A DNA stretch of 64,000 nt, from positions 1 through 64,000 of the forward strand of contig JACTMO010000080.1 in the NCBI GenBank assembly GCA_014584605.1, written 5' to 3'. Made by a program: the position numbers and the translations under genes. Positions 8,236 to 16,455 of the stretch are shown here, one piece after another. This DNA comes from Bacteroidota bacterium (lineage in GTDB: Bacteria; Bacteroidota; Bacteroidia; Flavobacteriales_F; PHOS-HE28). The notes under the pieces are model-generated. The model ran no database searches, had not been told where the DNA came from, and was given only the letters and a program-made list of their open reading frames with translations. How positions within the stretch are numbered: position 1 is the first letter of the stretch; the number at the start of each line of letters is the position of its first letter.

Positions 8236-10179
8236 ATGTCCATCCAAGTCACACTCCCGGACGGTTCGGTCCGGAACTTCCCGCAGGGCACCACGGCCAT
8301 GGACGTGGCCCGCAGCATCAGCGAGGGCCTGGCCCGCAACGTGCTCGCCGCCAAGGTCAACGGTGAGGTGCGCGACGCCGACCGCCCTCTGCCCGGCGAC
8401 TGCACCCTGCAATTGCTCACCTGGAACGATGCCGAGGGCAAGGCCACCCTGTGGCACAGCAGTGCACACTTGATGGCCGAGGCCATCGAGGCGTTGTACC
8501 CGGGCACCAAGTTCGGCATCGGGCCGCCCATCGAACACGGCTTCTACTACGACATCGACCTGGGCGACCGGAGCATCGGTGAAGGCGACTTCGCCGGCAT
8601 CGAGGCCAAGATGAAGGAGCTGGCCGCCAGGAAGAGCACGTACCAGCGCCGGGAGGTGCCCAAGGCCGAGGCCATCGCCTACTTCAAGGAGAAGGGCGAT
8701 GAATACAAGCTGGAACTGATCGAGGGCCTGGAGGACGGCAATATCAGCTTCTACACCCAGGGCGGCTTCACCGACCTGTGCCGCGGGCCGCACATCCCGG
8801 ACACCTCGTTCATCAAGGCCGTCAAGGTGATGAGCGTGGCCGGGGCCTATTGGCGCGGCGACGAGAAGCGCAAGCAGCTCACCCGCTTGTACGCCATCAC
8901 CTTCCCCAAGCAGAAGGAGCTCGATGAGTACCTGACCCTGCAGGAGGAGGCCAGGAAGCGCGACCACCGCAAGCTGGGCAAGGAACTGGACCTGTTCACC
9001 TTCAGCGAGAAGGTGGGTTCGGGCCTTCCGTTGTGGCTGCCCAAGGGTACGGCCCTGCGCGAGCGGCTGATCGACTTCATGAAGCGGGCCCAGGAGCGGG
9101 ACGGGTACCAGCAGGTGGCCACCCCGCACATCGGAGGCAAGCAGCTCTACGTCACCAGCGGGCACTGGGAGAAGTACGGCAAGGACAGCTTCCGGCCCAT
9201 CAGCACCCCGCAGGAGGGCGAGGAGTTCCTGCTCAAGCCCATGAACTGCCCGCACCACTGCGAGATCTTCGCCAGTCGTCCGCGCAGCTACAAGGACCTG
9301 CCCGTGCGCCTGGCCGAGTTCGGCACGGTGTATCGCTACGAGCAGAGCGGCGAACTGCACGGGCTCACCCGGGTGCGTGGCTTCACCCAGGACGACGCCC
9401 ACCTGTTCTGCCGGGCCGACCAGGTGAAGGAGGAGTTCATGAAGGTGATCGACCTGGTGCTGCTGGTCTTCAAGGCCCTGGAACTCCACGATTACGAGGC
9501 GCAGATCAGCCTGCGGGACCAGGAGGACCGGAGCAAGTACATCGGCTCGGACGAGAACTGGACCAAGGCCGAACAGGCCATCATCGACGCGGCCGCCGAG
9601 AAGGGCCTGAAGACCGTGGTGGAGCACGGCGAAGCGGCGTTCTACGGTCCCAAGCTGGACTTCATGGTCAAGGACGCCTTGGGCCGCCGCTGGCAGCTGG
9701 GTACCATCCAGGTGGACTACAACCTGCCCGAGCGCTTCGAGCTGGAGTACGTGGGCGCCGACAACCATCGCCACCGCCCGGTGATGATCCACCGTGCCCC
9801 CTTCGGCAGCCTGGAGCGTTTCGTGGCCGTGCTCATCGAGCACACCGCCGGCCGCTTCCCGCTCTGGCTCACCCCCGAGCAGGCCATCGTGCTGCCCATC
9901 AGCGACAAATTCCTCGACCGGGCGCAGCAAGTCGCTGGGGATCTGAAAGATTCCGATATTCGCGCCGCCGTTGACGAGCGCAGCGAGAAGATCGGCCGCA
10001 AGATCCGCGATGCGGAGCTGGCCAAATTCCCGTTCATGCTCATCCTCGGCGAAAAGGAAGCCGCCGAGGGCACCGTGTCCGTACGGGAACAAGGCCGGGG
10101 CGACCTGGGCACCATGAGCGTCCAGGTCTTCGCCGACCTGGTGAACGAACGGGTGCGCCAACAGCTCGGCGGTCTCTGA
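8236..10179 (+). CDS. thrS: Threonine-tRNA ligase
   Basis: Class II aminoacyl-tRNA synthetase that charges tRNA-Thr. Domains in order: TGS domain (about 1-62, [21 protein letters not shown]), second editing domain with HSSAH near 75 and the C-terminal metal-site region [13 protein letters not shown], catalytic core with NCPHHCEIF and motif 2 ([20 protein letters not shown]), and anticodon-binding domain from about 545. Length 647 is normal. First gene of the conserved thrS-infC-rpmI-rplT cluster. Confidence 0.97.
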   Translation: MSIQVTLPDGSVRNFPQGTTAMDVARSISEGLARNVLAAKVNGEVRDADRPLPGDCTLQLLTWNDAEGKATLWHSSAHLMAEAIEALYPGTKFGIGPPIEHGFYYDIDLGDRSIGEGDFAGIEAKMKELAARKSTYQRREVPKAEAIAYFKEKGDEYKLELIEGLEDGNISFYTQGGFTDLCRGPHIPDTSFIKAVKVMSVAGAYWRGDEKRKQLTRLYAITFPKQKELDEYLTLQEEARKRDHRKLGKELDLFTFSEKVGSGLPLWLPKGTALRERLIDFMKRAQERDGYQQVATPHIGGKQLYVTSGHWEKYGKDSFRPISTPQEGEEFLLKPMNCPHHCEIFASRPRSYKDLPVRLAEFGTVYRYEQSGELHGLTRVRGFTQDDAHLFCRADQVKEEFMKVIDLVLLVFKALELHDYEAQISLRDQEDRSKYIGSDENWTKAEQAIIDAAAEKGLKTVVEHGEAAFYGPKLDFMVKDALGRRWQLGTIQVDYNLPERFELEYVGADNHRHRPVMIHRAPFGSLERFVAVLIEHTAGRFPLWLTPEQAIVLPISDKFLDRAQQVAGDLKDSDIRAAVDERSEKIGRKIRDAELAKFPFMLILGEKEAAEGTVSVREQGRGDLGTMSVQVFADLVNERVRQQLGGL

Positions 10180-10205
10180 ACGCAACAGGAACCAATACCC
10201 CCTTC

Positions 10206-10805
10206 GTGGCAGGACCACCCTTCAATCGTCCCAGCGGACCGCGCCCCCCGGGTGCCGGTCCTCGCCGTCCCTTCCGTGGCCGTGTGGTCAAGGAGGACCC
10301 CCACCGCATCAACTCCCGCATCTACGGGGTCAGCGAGGTGCGCGTGGTGGGCGAGAACGTGGAGCAGGGCGTGTTTCCGTTCAACGTGGCCCTGCGCATG
10401 GCCGAGGAACTGGGCCTGGACCTGGTGGAGATCAGCCCCACGGCCGTGCCGCCGGTGTGCCGGATCACCGACTACAAGAAGTTCCTCTACGACCTCAAAA
10501 AGAAGCAGAAGGAGATCAAGGCCAAGCAGGCCACCGTCGAGATGAAGGAGATCCGCTTCGGACCCAACACCGACGAGCACGACCTCAACTTCAAGACCAA
10601 CCACGCCCGCAAATTCCTGGTGGAGGGCCACAAGGTGAAGGCCTTCGTCTTCTTCCGTGGCCGTACCATCGTATTCAAGGAACGCGGCGAGATCCTGCTG
10701 CTGAAGTTCGCGCAGGAGCTGGAGGACGTGGGCGTGGTGGAGAGCATGCCCAAGCTGGAAGGCAAGCGCATGATCATGTTCCTGATCCCCAAAAAGAAGA
10801 AGTGA
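10206..10805 (+). CDS. infC: Translation initiation factor IF-3
   Basis: Binds the 30S subunit, prevents premature 50S joining and checks start-codon pairing. The N-terminal domain ([20 protein letters not shown]), Lys-rich linker ([14 protein letters not shown]) and C-terminal domain ([26 protein letters not shown]) are all present. The preferred start is GTG at 10206, 26 bases after the thrS stop, giving 199 residues with a Pro/Arg-rich lead of about 33. A non-ATG start fits the family habit of rare infC start codons used for autoregulation, though GTG itself is not rare. Confidence 0.95.
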   Translation: MAGPPFNRPSGPRPPGAGPRRPFRGRVVKEDPHRINSRIYGVSEVRVVGENVEQGVFPFNVALRMAEELGLDLVEISPTAVPPVCRITDYKKFLYDLKKKQKEIKAKQATVEMKEIRFGPNTDEHDLNFKTNHARKFLVEGHKVKAFVFFRGRTIVFKERGEILLLKFAQELEDVGVVESMPKLEGKRMIMFLIPKKKK

Positions 10806-10882
10806 GGCGATCCCCGTCCCACCCTGACGAGCATCCCTATCAACCCGAACACCCGACCGACGTCCATCAACGCAGAGAGGCC

Positions 10883-11074
10883 ATGCCCAAGATGAAGACC
10901 AAGTCCGGCGCCAAGAAGCGGTTCAAGCTCACCGGTACCGGCAAGGTGAAACGCAAGCACGCGTTCCACAACCACATCCTTACCAAGAAGCACAAGAAGC
11001 GCAAGCGCAACCTGGCCAAGATGGCCGTGGTGCATAAGCGCGACGAGAAGAACATCCTCGAACTGCTCAAGTAA
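10883..11074 (+). CDS. rpmI: Ribosomal protein bL35
   Basis: 63-residue, very basic 50S protein. The sequence [20 protein letters not shown] and the later [14 protein letters not shown] are diagnostic of L35. It lies 77 bases downstream of infC and 105 before rplT, the usual order. Confidence 0.97.
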   Translation: MPKMKTKSGAKKRFKLTGTGKVKRKHAFHNHILTKKHKKRKRNLAKMAVVHKRDEKNILELLK

Positions 11075-11179
11075 GGGACCCTCCCGCACCGGGTCGAACA
11101 GGTAGCGTTAACCAGGACGTGGAGCCCCCAAGCGTACGCCTACAGCGCGTTCCGCCCACGCCCGAAAACCCAAGGCATC

Positions 11180-11524
11180 ATGCCCCGTAGCAAGAACAAG
11201 GTCGCCAGCCGCGCCAAGCGCAAGAAGGTCCTCAAGCTGGCCAAAGGCAGCTTCGGCCGCCGCAAGAACGTCCTCACCGTCGCCAAGAACAGCGTGGAGA
11301 AGGGCCTCACCCACGCCTACTCCGGCCGACGCATCAAGAAACGCGATTTCCGCGCCCTCTGGATCCAGCGCATCAACGCGGCCTGCCGCATCAACGGCAC
11401 CAGCTACAGCGTCTTCATGGCGGGCCTCAAGAAGGCCAACATCGACCTGGACCGCAAGGCCCTGGCCGAGATCGCGTACAGCGACGCCGAGGCCTTCAAG
11501 GCCATCGTGCAGAAGGTGAAGTGA
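11180..11524 (+). CDS. rplT: Ribosomal protein bL20
   Basis: 114-residue 23S rRNA-binding protein required early in 50S assembly. Diagnostic segments: [40 protein letters not shown] and [16 protein letters not shown]. Last gene of the thrS cluster, followed by a hairpin terminator at 11556-11584. In several bacteria L20 represses this operon; no such site could be recognised here by eye. Confidence 0.97.
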   Translation: MPRSKNKVASRAKRKKVLKLAKGSFGRRKNVLTVAKNSVEKGLTHAYSGRRIKKRDFRALWIQRINAACRINGTSYSVFMAGLKKANIDLDRKALAEIAYSDAEAFKAIVQKVK

Positions 11525-11555
11525 ACCGACCGGCAGCCCGGGAACGGGCACCGGC

Positions 11556-11584
11556 AACAAGGGGGACCGCGTGTCCCCCTTGTT
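11556..11584 (+). terminator. Terminator after rplT
   Basis: Perfect 11-bp stem AACAAGGGGGA / TCCCCCTTGTT with a 7-base loop, followed by CGTTGTTGG. It closes the ribosomal protein cluster. Confidence 0.7.
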
Positions 11585-11646
11585 CGTTGTTGGATGGCCC
11601 GGTGGTATGAAAAAGCCGTGTAGCTTTTCGCCAGCAAGACCCCACC

Positions 11647-13191
11647 ATGCGCATCCCCTACCCCCTTCCGATCCTCGCCGGCGCGCTGCTGCTGGCCGCC
11701 TGCCAACGCGAACCTGCCACCGGCCCCCAGGACCTGCAACAGGGCCCCGTACTCGTTGAACGCGCGCGATCGCACACCCCACCGCAAGGCCCCCCGCTCG
11801 ATCAGGAGGCGCTCGACCGCACGATCATCGGCATCCTGGAGTCCCGCAACGACTTCCGGTGGGACATGGTGGACCTGCGCACCTTGTGGAGCGCCACCCA
11901 GTACAACGACCACAGCGTGAGCATCGGGTACCAGCCCGCCAACGCCACGGGCGTGGAGGAGCAGCTCCATCGCATCGACATCCGATCAGCCGAATGGCGC
12001 GCGGTGCATGACGCCCTGCTGGAGCGCGTCCTGGGCATGCTTAACGAAGGCCGCCGCGACCCGCTCGACCTGCGCGACATCCTGGTGGAGGACGACCCGG
12101 TGCTGCCCATCCTCACCCTGCGCATCACCGATGCCCGGGTGCTGACCATGCTGGCCAACCTGCGCAACGTGCGCTATGTGGAGCCGCTCGATTACTGGCC
12201 GACGGTGGCCGATCGGAGCACCAGCGGCTGCAGCCCCAGCACCACCGCGCTCAACGCCGCCGACGTCACCACCATCACGCCCAACGCGCGGTTGCCCTGG
12301 AACTTCAACAACCACACCATCCCCGCGGCCTGGAACACGGCGCAGGGCCTGGGCATCACCGTGGGCGTGATCGACGCGGGCCTCAGTTCGGCGCAGAGCT
12401 ACGTGGGCGGCGCGTTCAACGACGGCGAGAGCAACGTGGGCCGCACCTTCTCCGCTTCCGCCACGCTGGGCAGCTCGGCCTATACGAGCTGCTCGCACGG
12501 CACCAGCATGGCCGGGCAGGCCGTGGGGCCGCGCAACGCCGGTGGCGCCACCACGGGCGTGGCCTACAAGAGCAACCTGCGCTTCGTGCGCGCGAGCGAG
12601 GACGTGGTGCTGGACAAGAGCAGCGAACGCACCGCCGTGAAGAACGCGCTGGTGGCCCTGGGCGGCGATGCGGCCGTGCGGGTGATCAGCATGAGCATCG
12701 GCACACCGTTCAGCTACAGCGTCCTTCGGGATGGCGTCAACTACGCCCATGGCCAGGGCAAGCTGGTCTTCGCCGCAGGCGGCACCAGCTTCAGCTGGAC
12801 CAGCTGGTGGGGTGTGATCTACCCGGCGGCCTACAGCAATTGCGTGGCGGTGACCGGGGTGAAGGAGAACGGCAGCAAGTGCGCCAGCTGCCACGACGGC
12901 TGGCAGATCGACCTCACCATTTGCATGGAGCGGAACAGCAGCAGCAGCCGCAACTCGCTCTCCCTGCCGCCCACGGGCAGCACGCCCACCTACATCGGTG
13001 GCAGCAGCAGCGCCACGGCCACGGCCGCGGGCATCGCCGCCCTGGTGTGGAGCGCCCGGCCCACCGCCACGCGCGACCAGGTGCTCACCTGCCTGAAGGC
13101 CACGGCCCAGTTCGCCAACAGCCCCAGCGGCAGCAAGGGCTACGGCAACATCAACGCGGACGCCGCGGTGAACTGCGCACTGGCGCTCTGA
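11647..13191 (+). CDS. Subtilisin-like S8 peptidase lipoprotein
   Basis: Predicted secreted, lipid-anchored serine protease of 514 residues. A lipobox (ALLLAAC) precedes an N-terminal prodomain-like region to about 220. The catalytic domain shows Asp243 in VGVIDAG, His284 in CSHGTSMAG and Ser454 in GGSSSATATAAG. The oxyanion-hole Asn normally in an AAGN motif is Gly379 here (FAAGGTSF), so activity may be reduced or altered. Four Cys in the catalytic part could form disulfides. No C-terminal sorting domain is visible. Followed by a strong hairpin at 13208-13239. Confidence 0.85.
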   Translation: MRIPYPLPILAGALLLAACQREPATGPQDLQQGPVLVERARSHTPPQGPPLDQEALDRTIIGILESRNDFRWDMVDLRTLWSATQYNDHSVSIGYQPANATGVEEQLHRIDIRSAEWRAVHDALLERVLGMLNEGRRDPLDLRDILVEDDPVLPILTLRITDARVLTMLANLRNVRYVEPLDYWPTVADRSTSGCSPSTTALNAADVTTITPNARLPWNFNNHTIPAAWNTAQGLGITVGVIDAGLSSAQSYVGGAFNDGESNVGRTFSASATLGSSAYTSCSHGTSMAGQAVGPRNAGGATTGVAYKSNLRFVRASEDVVLDKSSERTAVKNALVALGGDAAVRVISMSIGTPFSYSVLRDGVNYAHGQGKLVFAAGGTSFSWTSWWGVIYPAAYSNCVAVTGVKENGSKCASCHDGWQIDLTICMERNSSSSRNSLSLPPTGSTPTYIGGSSSATATAAGIAALVWSARPTATRDQVLTCLKATAQFANSPSGSKGYGNINADAAVNCALAL

Positions 13192-13207
13192 TCCCTGCCC
13201 CCTCCCG

Positions 13208-13239
13208 CGGCCCCGCTTCCCGTCCGGGAGGCGGGGCCG
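13208..13239 (+). terminator. Terminator after the subtilase gene
   Basis: GC-rich stem CGGCCCCGC / GCGGGGCCG with an inner extension (TTCCCG / CGGGAG), ending next to the promoter of the next gene. There is no long T-run, so efficiency is uncertain. Confidence 0.55.
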
Positions 13240-13266
13240 TTGCGTATCCTTGCCGGCCCGCGCCCC

Positions 13267-14001
13267 ATGCGAAACGCGCTCATCCGGCTCCACATCCACG
13301 CCAAGGGCCTGCTGCTGCTCCTGCGGCCTCACCTCTGGCTGGGCTGGGCGGCGCACCCTTTGCGGTTCGCGGCCAACACCCTGGCGCTTTCCGCGTGGAT
13401 CGCCCGGCAGCGCAAGGGGCCGGACGTGCCCAACGACTTCCACACCTTCCGGCGGGTGCATGCCCGGCGCGAGCAACTGCACGGGCACGTGGTGCGCCGG
13501 TTGGGCCTGGACGAAAGCCCCATCGACTACCTCGAGTTCGGCGTGTTCGACGGGCGCTCCTTCCGCTGGTGGCTGGCCCACGCACGGCATGCCGGCAGCC
13601 GGTTCCACGGCTTCGACACCTTCGAGGGTCTGCCGGAGCAATGGGGGGCCTTCGCCAAGGGCGACATGGCCTCGTCCGTTCCTGCGCTGGACGACCCGCG
13701 CGGGCGGTTCCACAAGGGTCTCTTCCAGGACACGCTGCTCCCCTTCCTGCGCTCGGCCCCCTTCGCGGACGGCCGCCGCAAGGTGATCCATCTGGACGCC
13801 GACCTCTACTCCTCCACCCTCTTCGTACTTACCGCCCTGGGGCCGCACCTGCGCGCGGGCGATGTCCTGCTCTTTGACGAGTTCAATGTGCCGAACCACG
13901 AATTCGCCGCCCTACAGGCGTTCCAGGCCTCGTGGTACGTGCGCACCGAGCTGCTCGGCGCGGTGAACAACCACTACCAGGTGGCCCTGCTGGTGCGGTG
14001 A
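13267..14001 (+). CDS. TylF/MycF-like class I methyltransferase
   Basis: Predicted SAM-dependent methyltransferase (244 residues) with a TylF-like pattern: YLEFGVFDGRSFRWW (SAM motif I), HGFDTFEGLPEQW, KVIHLDADLYSST (metal or substrate Asp) and LLFDEFNVPNHE. TylF homologues methylate sugar hydroxyls, and in this phylum such genes often sit in glycan loci. The substrate is unknown. The ATG at 13267 was chosen because the upstream TTG overlaps a -7-like TATCCTTG at 13245-13252. The N-terminus is hydrophobic and basic. Confidence 0.75.
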   Translation: MRNALIRLHIHAKGLLLLLRPHLWLGWAAHPLRFAANTLALSAWIARQRKGPDVPNDFHTFRRVHARREQLHGHVVRRLGLDESPIDYLEFGVFDGRSFRWWLAHARHAGSRFHGFDTFEGLPEQWGAFAKGDMASSVPALDDPRGRFHKGLFQDTLLPFLRSAPFADGRRKVIHLDADLYSSTLFVLTALGPHLRAGDVLLFDEFNVPNHEFAALQAFQASWYVRTELLGAVNNHYQVALLVR

Positions 14002-14040
14002 TCGACGACGGCCCGGGACCGGATCACTGCGGTGTGTGCG

Positions 14041-16143
14041 TTAACGCACCTCCCCGCCCGGCGGCACGGCGTCCTTCGGTTGCACGAAGACCGGTTTTCC
14101 GTTCGCATCCTCGGCCATGAGCACCATGCCCTGGCTCTCGACCCCGCGCATCTTGCGGGGTTCCAGGTTGGCCACCAGCACCACCTGCTGGCCGGGCAAT
14201 TGCTCCGGTGCGTAGTGCAGGGCGATGCCGCTGACCACGGTACGGGGTGCGCCTTCGCCCAGGTCGATGCTCAGCTTCAGCAACTTGTCGGCCTTGGGCA
14301 CGCGCTCGGCCGCCACGATGGTGCCCACGCGCAGGTCGAGCTTCGCGAAGTCATCGAACGCGATGTGGGGCTTTGAACGTGCAACAGGCGTCCCGCCTGT
14401 TGACGGTGCTGGCCCAACAGGCGGGACGCCTGTTGCACCCTCGTTCGCGTGCAGCCGGTCGATCTCCGGCTGGATCTCCGCATCGGTGATCGGCTTGAAG
14501 AGGTGCTCCGGCTTGCCGAGCTCCTGGCCTGCGCCGATCAGGTCGCTGCGGAAGGCCTCGTTCCACGGCAGCGCCCCGATGGCCAGCATGCGGCGCAGCT
14601 TCGCCGCCGTGTGCGGCAGGAAGGGCTCCAGCACGATGCTGAGCACGGCGGCCACGTTGAGGCTGTTGGCCAGGATGCTGCGTGTGCGCCCGGGGTCGGT
14701 CTTCTCGAGCTTCCAGGGCTCGCTGTCGCTGAGGTACTTGTTGCCGGCGCGGGCCACGTTCATGGCACTGCCCAGCGCGTCGCGCAGGCGGAAGCCGTCG
14801 ATGTGACGGGCGACCTCCTCCACGCTCCCATGGACCGCGCCCCAGAGCGCGATGTCCTGATCGAGCTGCTCACCGGCCGCGGGCGCCTTGCCCTCGTAGT
14901 ACTTGTGGCAGAGCACGAACACCCGCTGCACGAAGTTGCCCACGATGGAGACGAGCTCGTTGTTGTTCTTGTCCTGGAAGTCCTTCCAGGTGAACTCGCT
15001 GTCCTTCTGCTCCGGTATGATGGTGGCCAGGCAATAGCGCAGCTCGTCCTGCCGGCCGGGCCAGCGCTCCAGGTACTCGTGCAGCCACACCGCCCAGTTG
15101 CGGCTGGTGCTGATCTTCCTCCCCTCCAGGTTGAGGAATTCGTTGGCCGGCACGTTCTGCGGAAGCACGTAGCCGCCGTGCAGCTTCAGCAGGATGGGGA
15201 AGATGATGGCGTGGAAGACGATGTTGTCCTTGCCGATGAAGTGGACCAGGCGGGTGTCGTCGGCCTTCCACCACTTCTCCCAGTCGGTGCGGTGTTCCGC
15301 GGCCCAGCGCTTGGTGGCGCTGATGTAGCCGATCGGCGCATCGAGCCACACGTAGAGCACCTTGCCTTCGGCGCCGGGCAGGGGCACGGGCACGCCCCAG
15401 TCCAGGTCGCGCGTCATGGCGCGCGGACGCAGGCCGTCCTTCAACCAGCTGTTGCACTGGCCCAGCACGCTCGCCTTCCACTCCTTCGGGTCGTGGTGCG
15501 GTGCGCCATCGAGGACGCCGGTGTTGATCCAGGCGTCCACCCATTGCTGGGCCTCGTCCATCTTCAGGTACCAGTGCTGTGTGGGCTTCAGCACGGGCTT
15601 GGCCCCGCTGAGGGTGCTGCGCGGATCGATCAGGTCCTTCGGACTGAGCGCACTGCCGCACTTCTCGCACTGATCGCCGTAGGCATCGGGGTTGCTGCAG
15701 GAGGGACAGGTGCCCATGATGTAGCGATCGGCCAGGAACTGCTTCGCCTCCTCGTCGAAGTACTGCTGCTCCTCCTGCACGCTGAAGGCGCCGTTCTCCA
15801 GCAGCTTCAGGAAGAAGCCCTGCGAGGTCTCCCGGTGCAGGTCGCTGCTGGTGCGGTCGTAGATGTCGAAGTGGATGCCGAAGTCGTGGAAGGCCTGCCC
15901 CATCAGCGCGTGGTACCGGTCCACGATGGCGCGGGGCGTGGTCCCTTCCTTCATGGCGCGGATGGTGATGGCCGCCCCGTGCTCATCGCTGCCGCAAACG
16001 AAGAGCACCTCCTTGCCGCGCTGGCGCAGGTTGCGCACGTGGATGTCGGCGGGCAGGTAGGCCCCGGCGATGTGGCCGATGTGCAGCGGCCCGTTGGCGT
16101 ACGGCAGGGCGGCAGTGATGGTATGGCGCTTGATCTCCTTCAC
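14041..16143 (-). CDS. metG: Methionine-tRNA ligase with C-terminal tRNA-binding domain
   Basis: Class I synthetase that charges elongator and initiator tRNA-Met. Features: ITAALPYANGPLHIGH (HIGH motif), FVCGSDEHG, zinc ligands CPSC...CEKC near 145-163, LEGRKISTSRNW (KMSKS-equivalent KISTS), an alpha-helical anticodon domain, and a C-terminal EMAP/Trbp111 domain (FDDFAKLDLRVGTIV). The start is GTG at 16143. Between the anticodon and Trbp111 domains, about 20 residues (ATGVPPVGPAPSTGGTPVAR) are encoded by an inserted palindromic DNA element. Length 700 is otherwise normal. Confidence 0.96.
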   Translation of the reverse strand: MKEIKRHTITAALPYANGPLHIGHIAGAYLPADIHVRNLRQRGKEVLFVCGSDEHGAAITIRAMKEGTTPRAIVDRYHALMGQAFHDFGIHFDIYDRTSSDLHRETSQGFFLKLLENGAFSVQEEQQYFDEEAKQFLADRYIMGTCPSCSNPDAYGDQCEKCGSALSPKDLIDPRSTLSGAKPVLKPTQHWYLKMDEAQQWVDAWINTGVLDGAPHHDPKEWKASVLGQCNSWLKDGLRPRAMTRDLDWGVPVPLPGAEGKVLYVWLDAPIGYISATKRWAAEHRTDWEKWWKADDTRLVHFIGKDNIVFHAIIFPILLKLHGGYVLPQNVPANEFLNLEGRKISTSRNWAVWLHEYLERWPGRQDELRYCLATIIPEQKDSEFTWKDFQDKNNNELVSIVGNFVQRVFVLCHKYYEGKAPAAGEQLDQDIALWGAVHGSVEEVARHIDGFRLRDALGSAMNVARAGNKYLSDSEPWKLEKTDPGRTRSILANSLNVAAVLSIVLEPFLPHTAAKLRRMLAIGALPWNEAFRSDLIGAGQELGKPEHLFKPITDAEIQPEIDRLHANEGATGVPPVGPAPSTGGTPVARSKPHIAFDDFAKLDLRVGTIVAAERVPKADKLLKLSIDLGEGAPRTVVSGIALHYAPEQLPGQQVVLVANLEPRKMRGVESQGMVLMAEDANGKPVFVQPKDAVPPGGEVR
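14379..14438. repeat. Nested palindromic element inside metG
   Basis: A 24-bp perfect inverted repeat (14379-14402 and 14415-14438) separated by 12 bases. Each arm contains its own perfect hairpin: 9-bp stem CAACAGGCG / CGCCTGTTG with loops TCC and GGA. The total of 60 bp is exactly 20 codons, so metG stays in frame. The structure resembles paired REP (BIME) units. It lies precisely in the flexible linker before the tRNA-binding domain. Confidence 0.92.
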
Positions 16144-16161
16144 GGTCCAGGACTTGGCCCG

Positions 16162-16169
16162 CGAAGGTA
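16162..16169 (-). promoter_or_regulatory. metG -7 box
   Basis: TACCTTCG on the minus strand, a TAnnTTYG variant, 18 bases before the GTG start of metG. Confidence 0.5.
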
Positions 16170-16270
16170 CCGAAGCGGTCCGGGCGGGCGGGGAACGGCG
16201 CTTCTTCCGCCCTGCACCGCGCGAACCGGAGGGGTGGCCCGGTGTGCCGGTGGGCGGGAACGGGTGCTCA

Positions 16271-16430
16271 TGTGATGGCCCCTAAGTTCATGAACCATCT
16301 CCGCCCCTCTTTCGCCTTCCTGCCGCGTTGGAACATTTCGCCGTAGCGCCCGCTACGCCGCGCATGTTCCGCCTTGCATGAAGACGAAAGGGGGGCAGAT
16401 CTTCAGTTAACCAACTTAGGGGCCATCACA
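16271..16430. mobile_element. Foldback MITE-like element A
   Basis: A 160-bp non-coding element with perfect 18-bp terminal inverted repeats, TGTGATGGCCCCTAAGTT at 16271-16288 and its complement at 16413-16430. The interior is also an imperfect palindrome: arms with TTTCGCCTTC / GAAGACGAAA and GGAACAT / ATGTTCC, and a central CGTAGCG-CC-CGCTACG at 16341-16356. It has no coding capacity. It fills the 312-base gap between metG and the flippase gene. Its termini match those of element B at 34741-34881. No target duplication was recognised. Confidence 0.75.
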
Positions 16431-16455
16431 CTGGTGCGGGAAGACGCCGCCCCGG

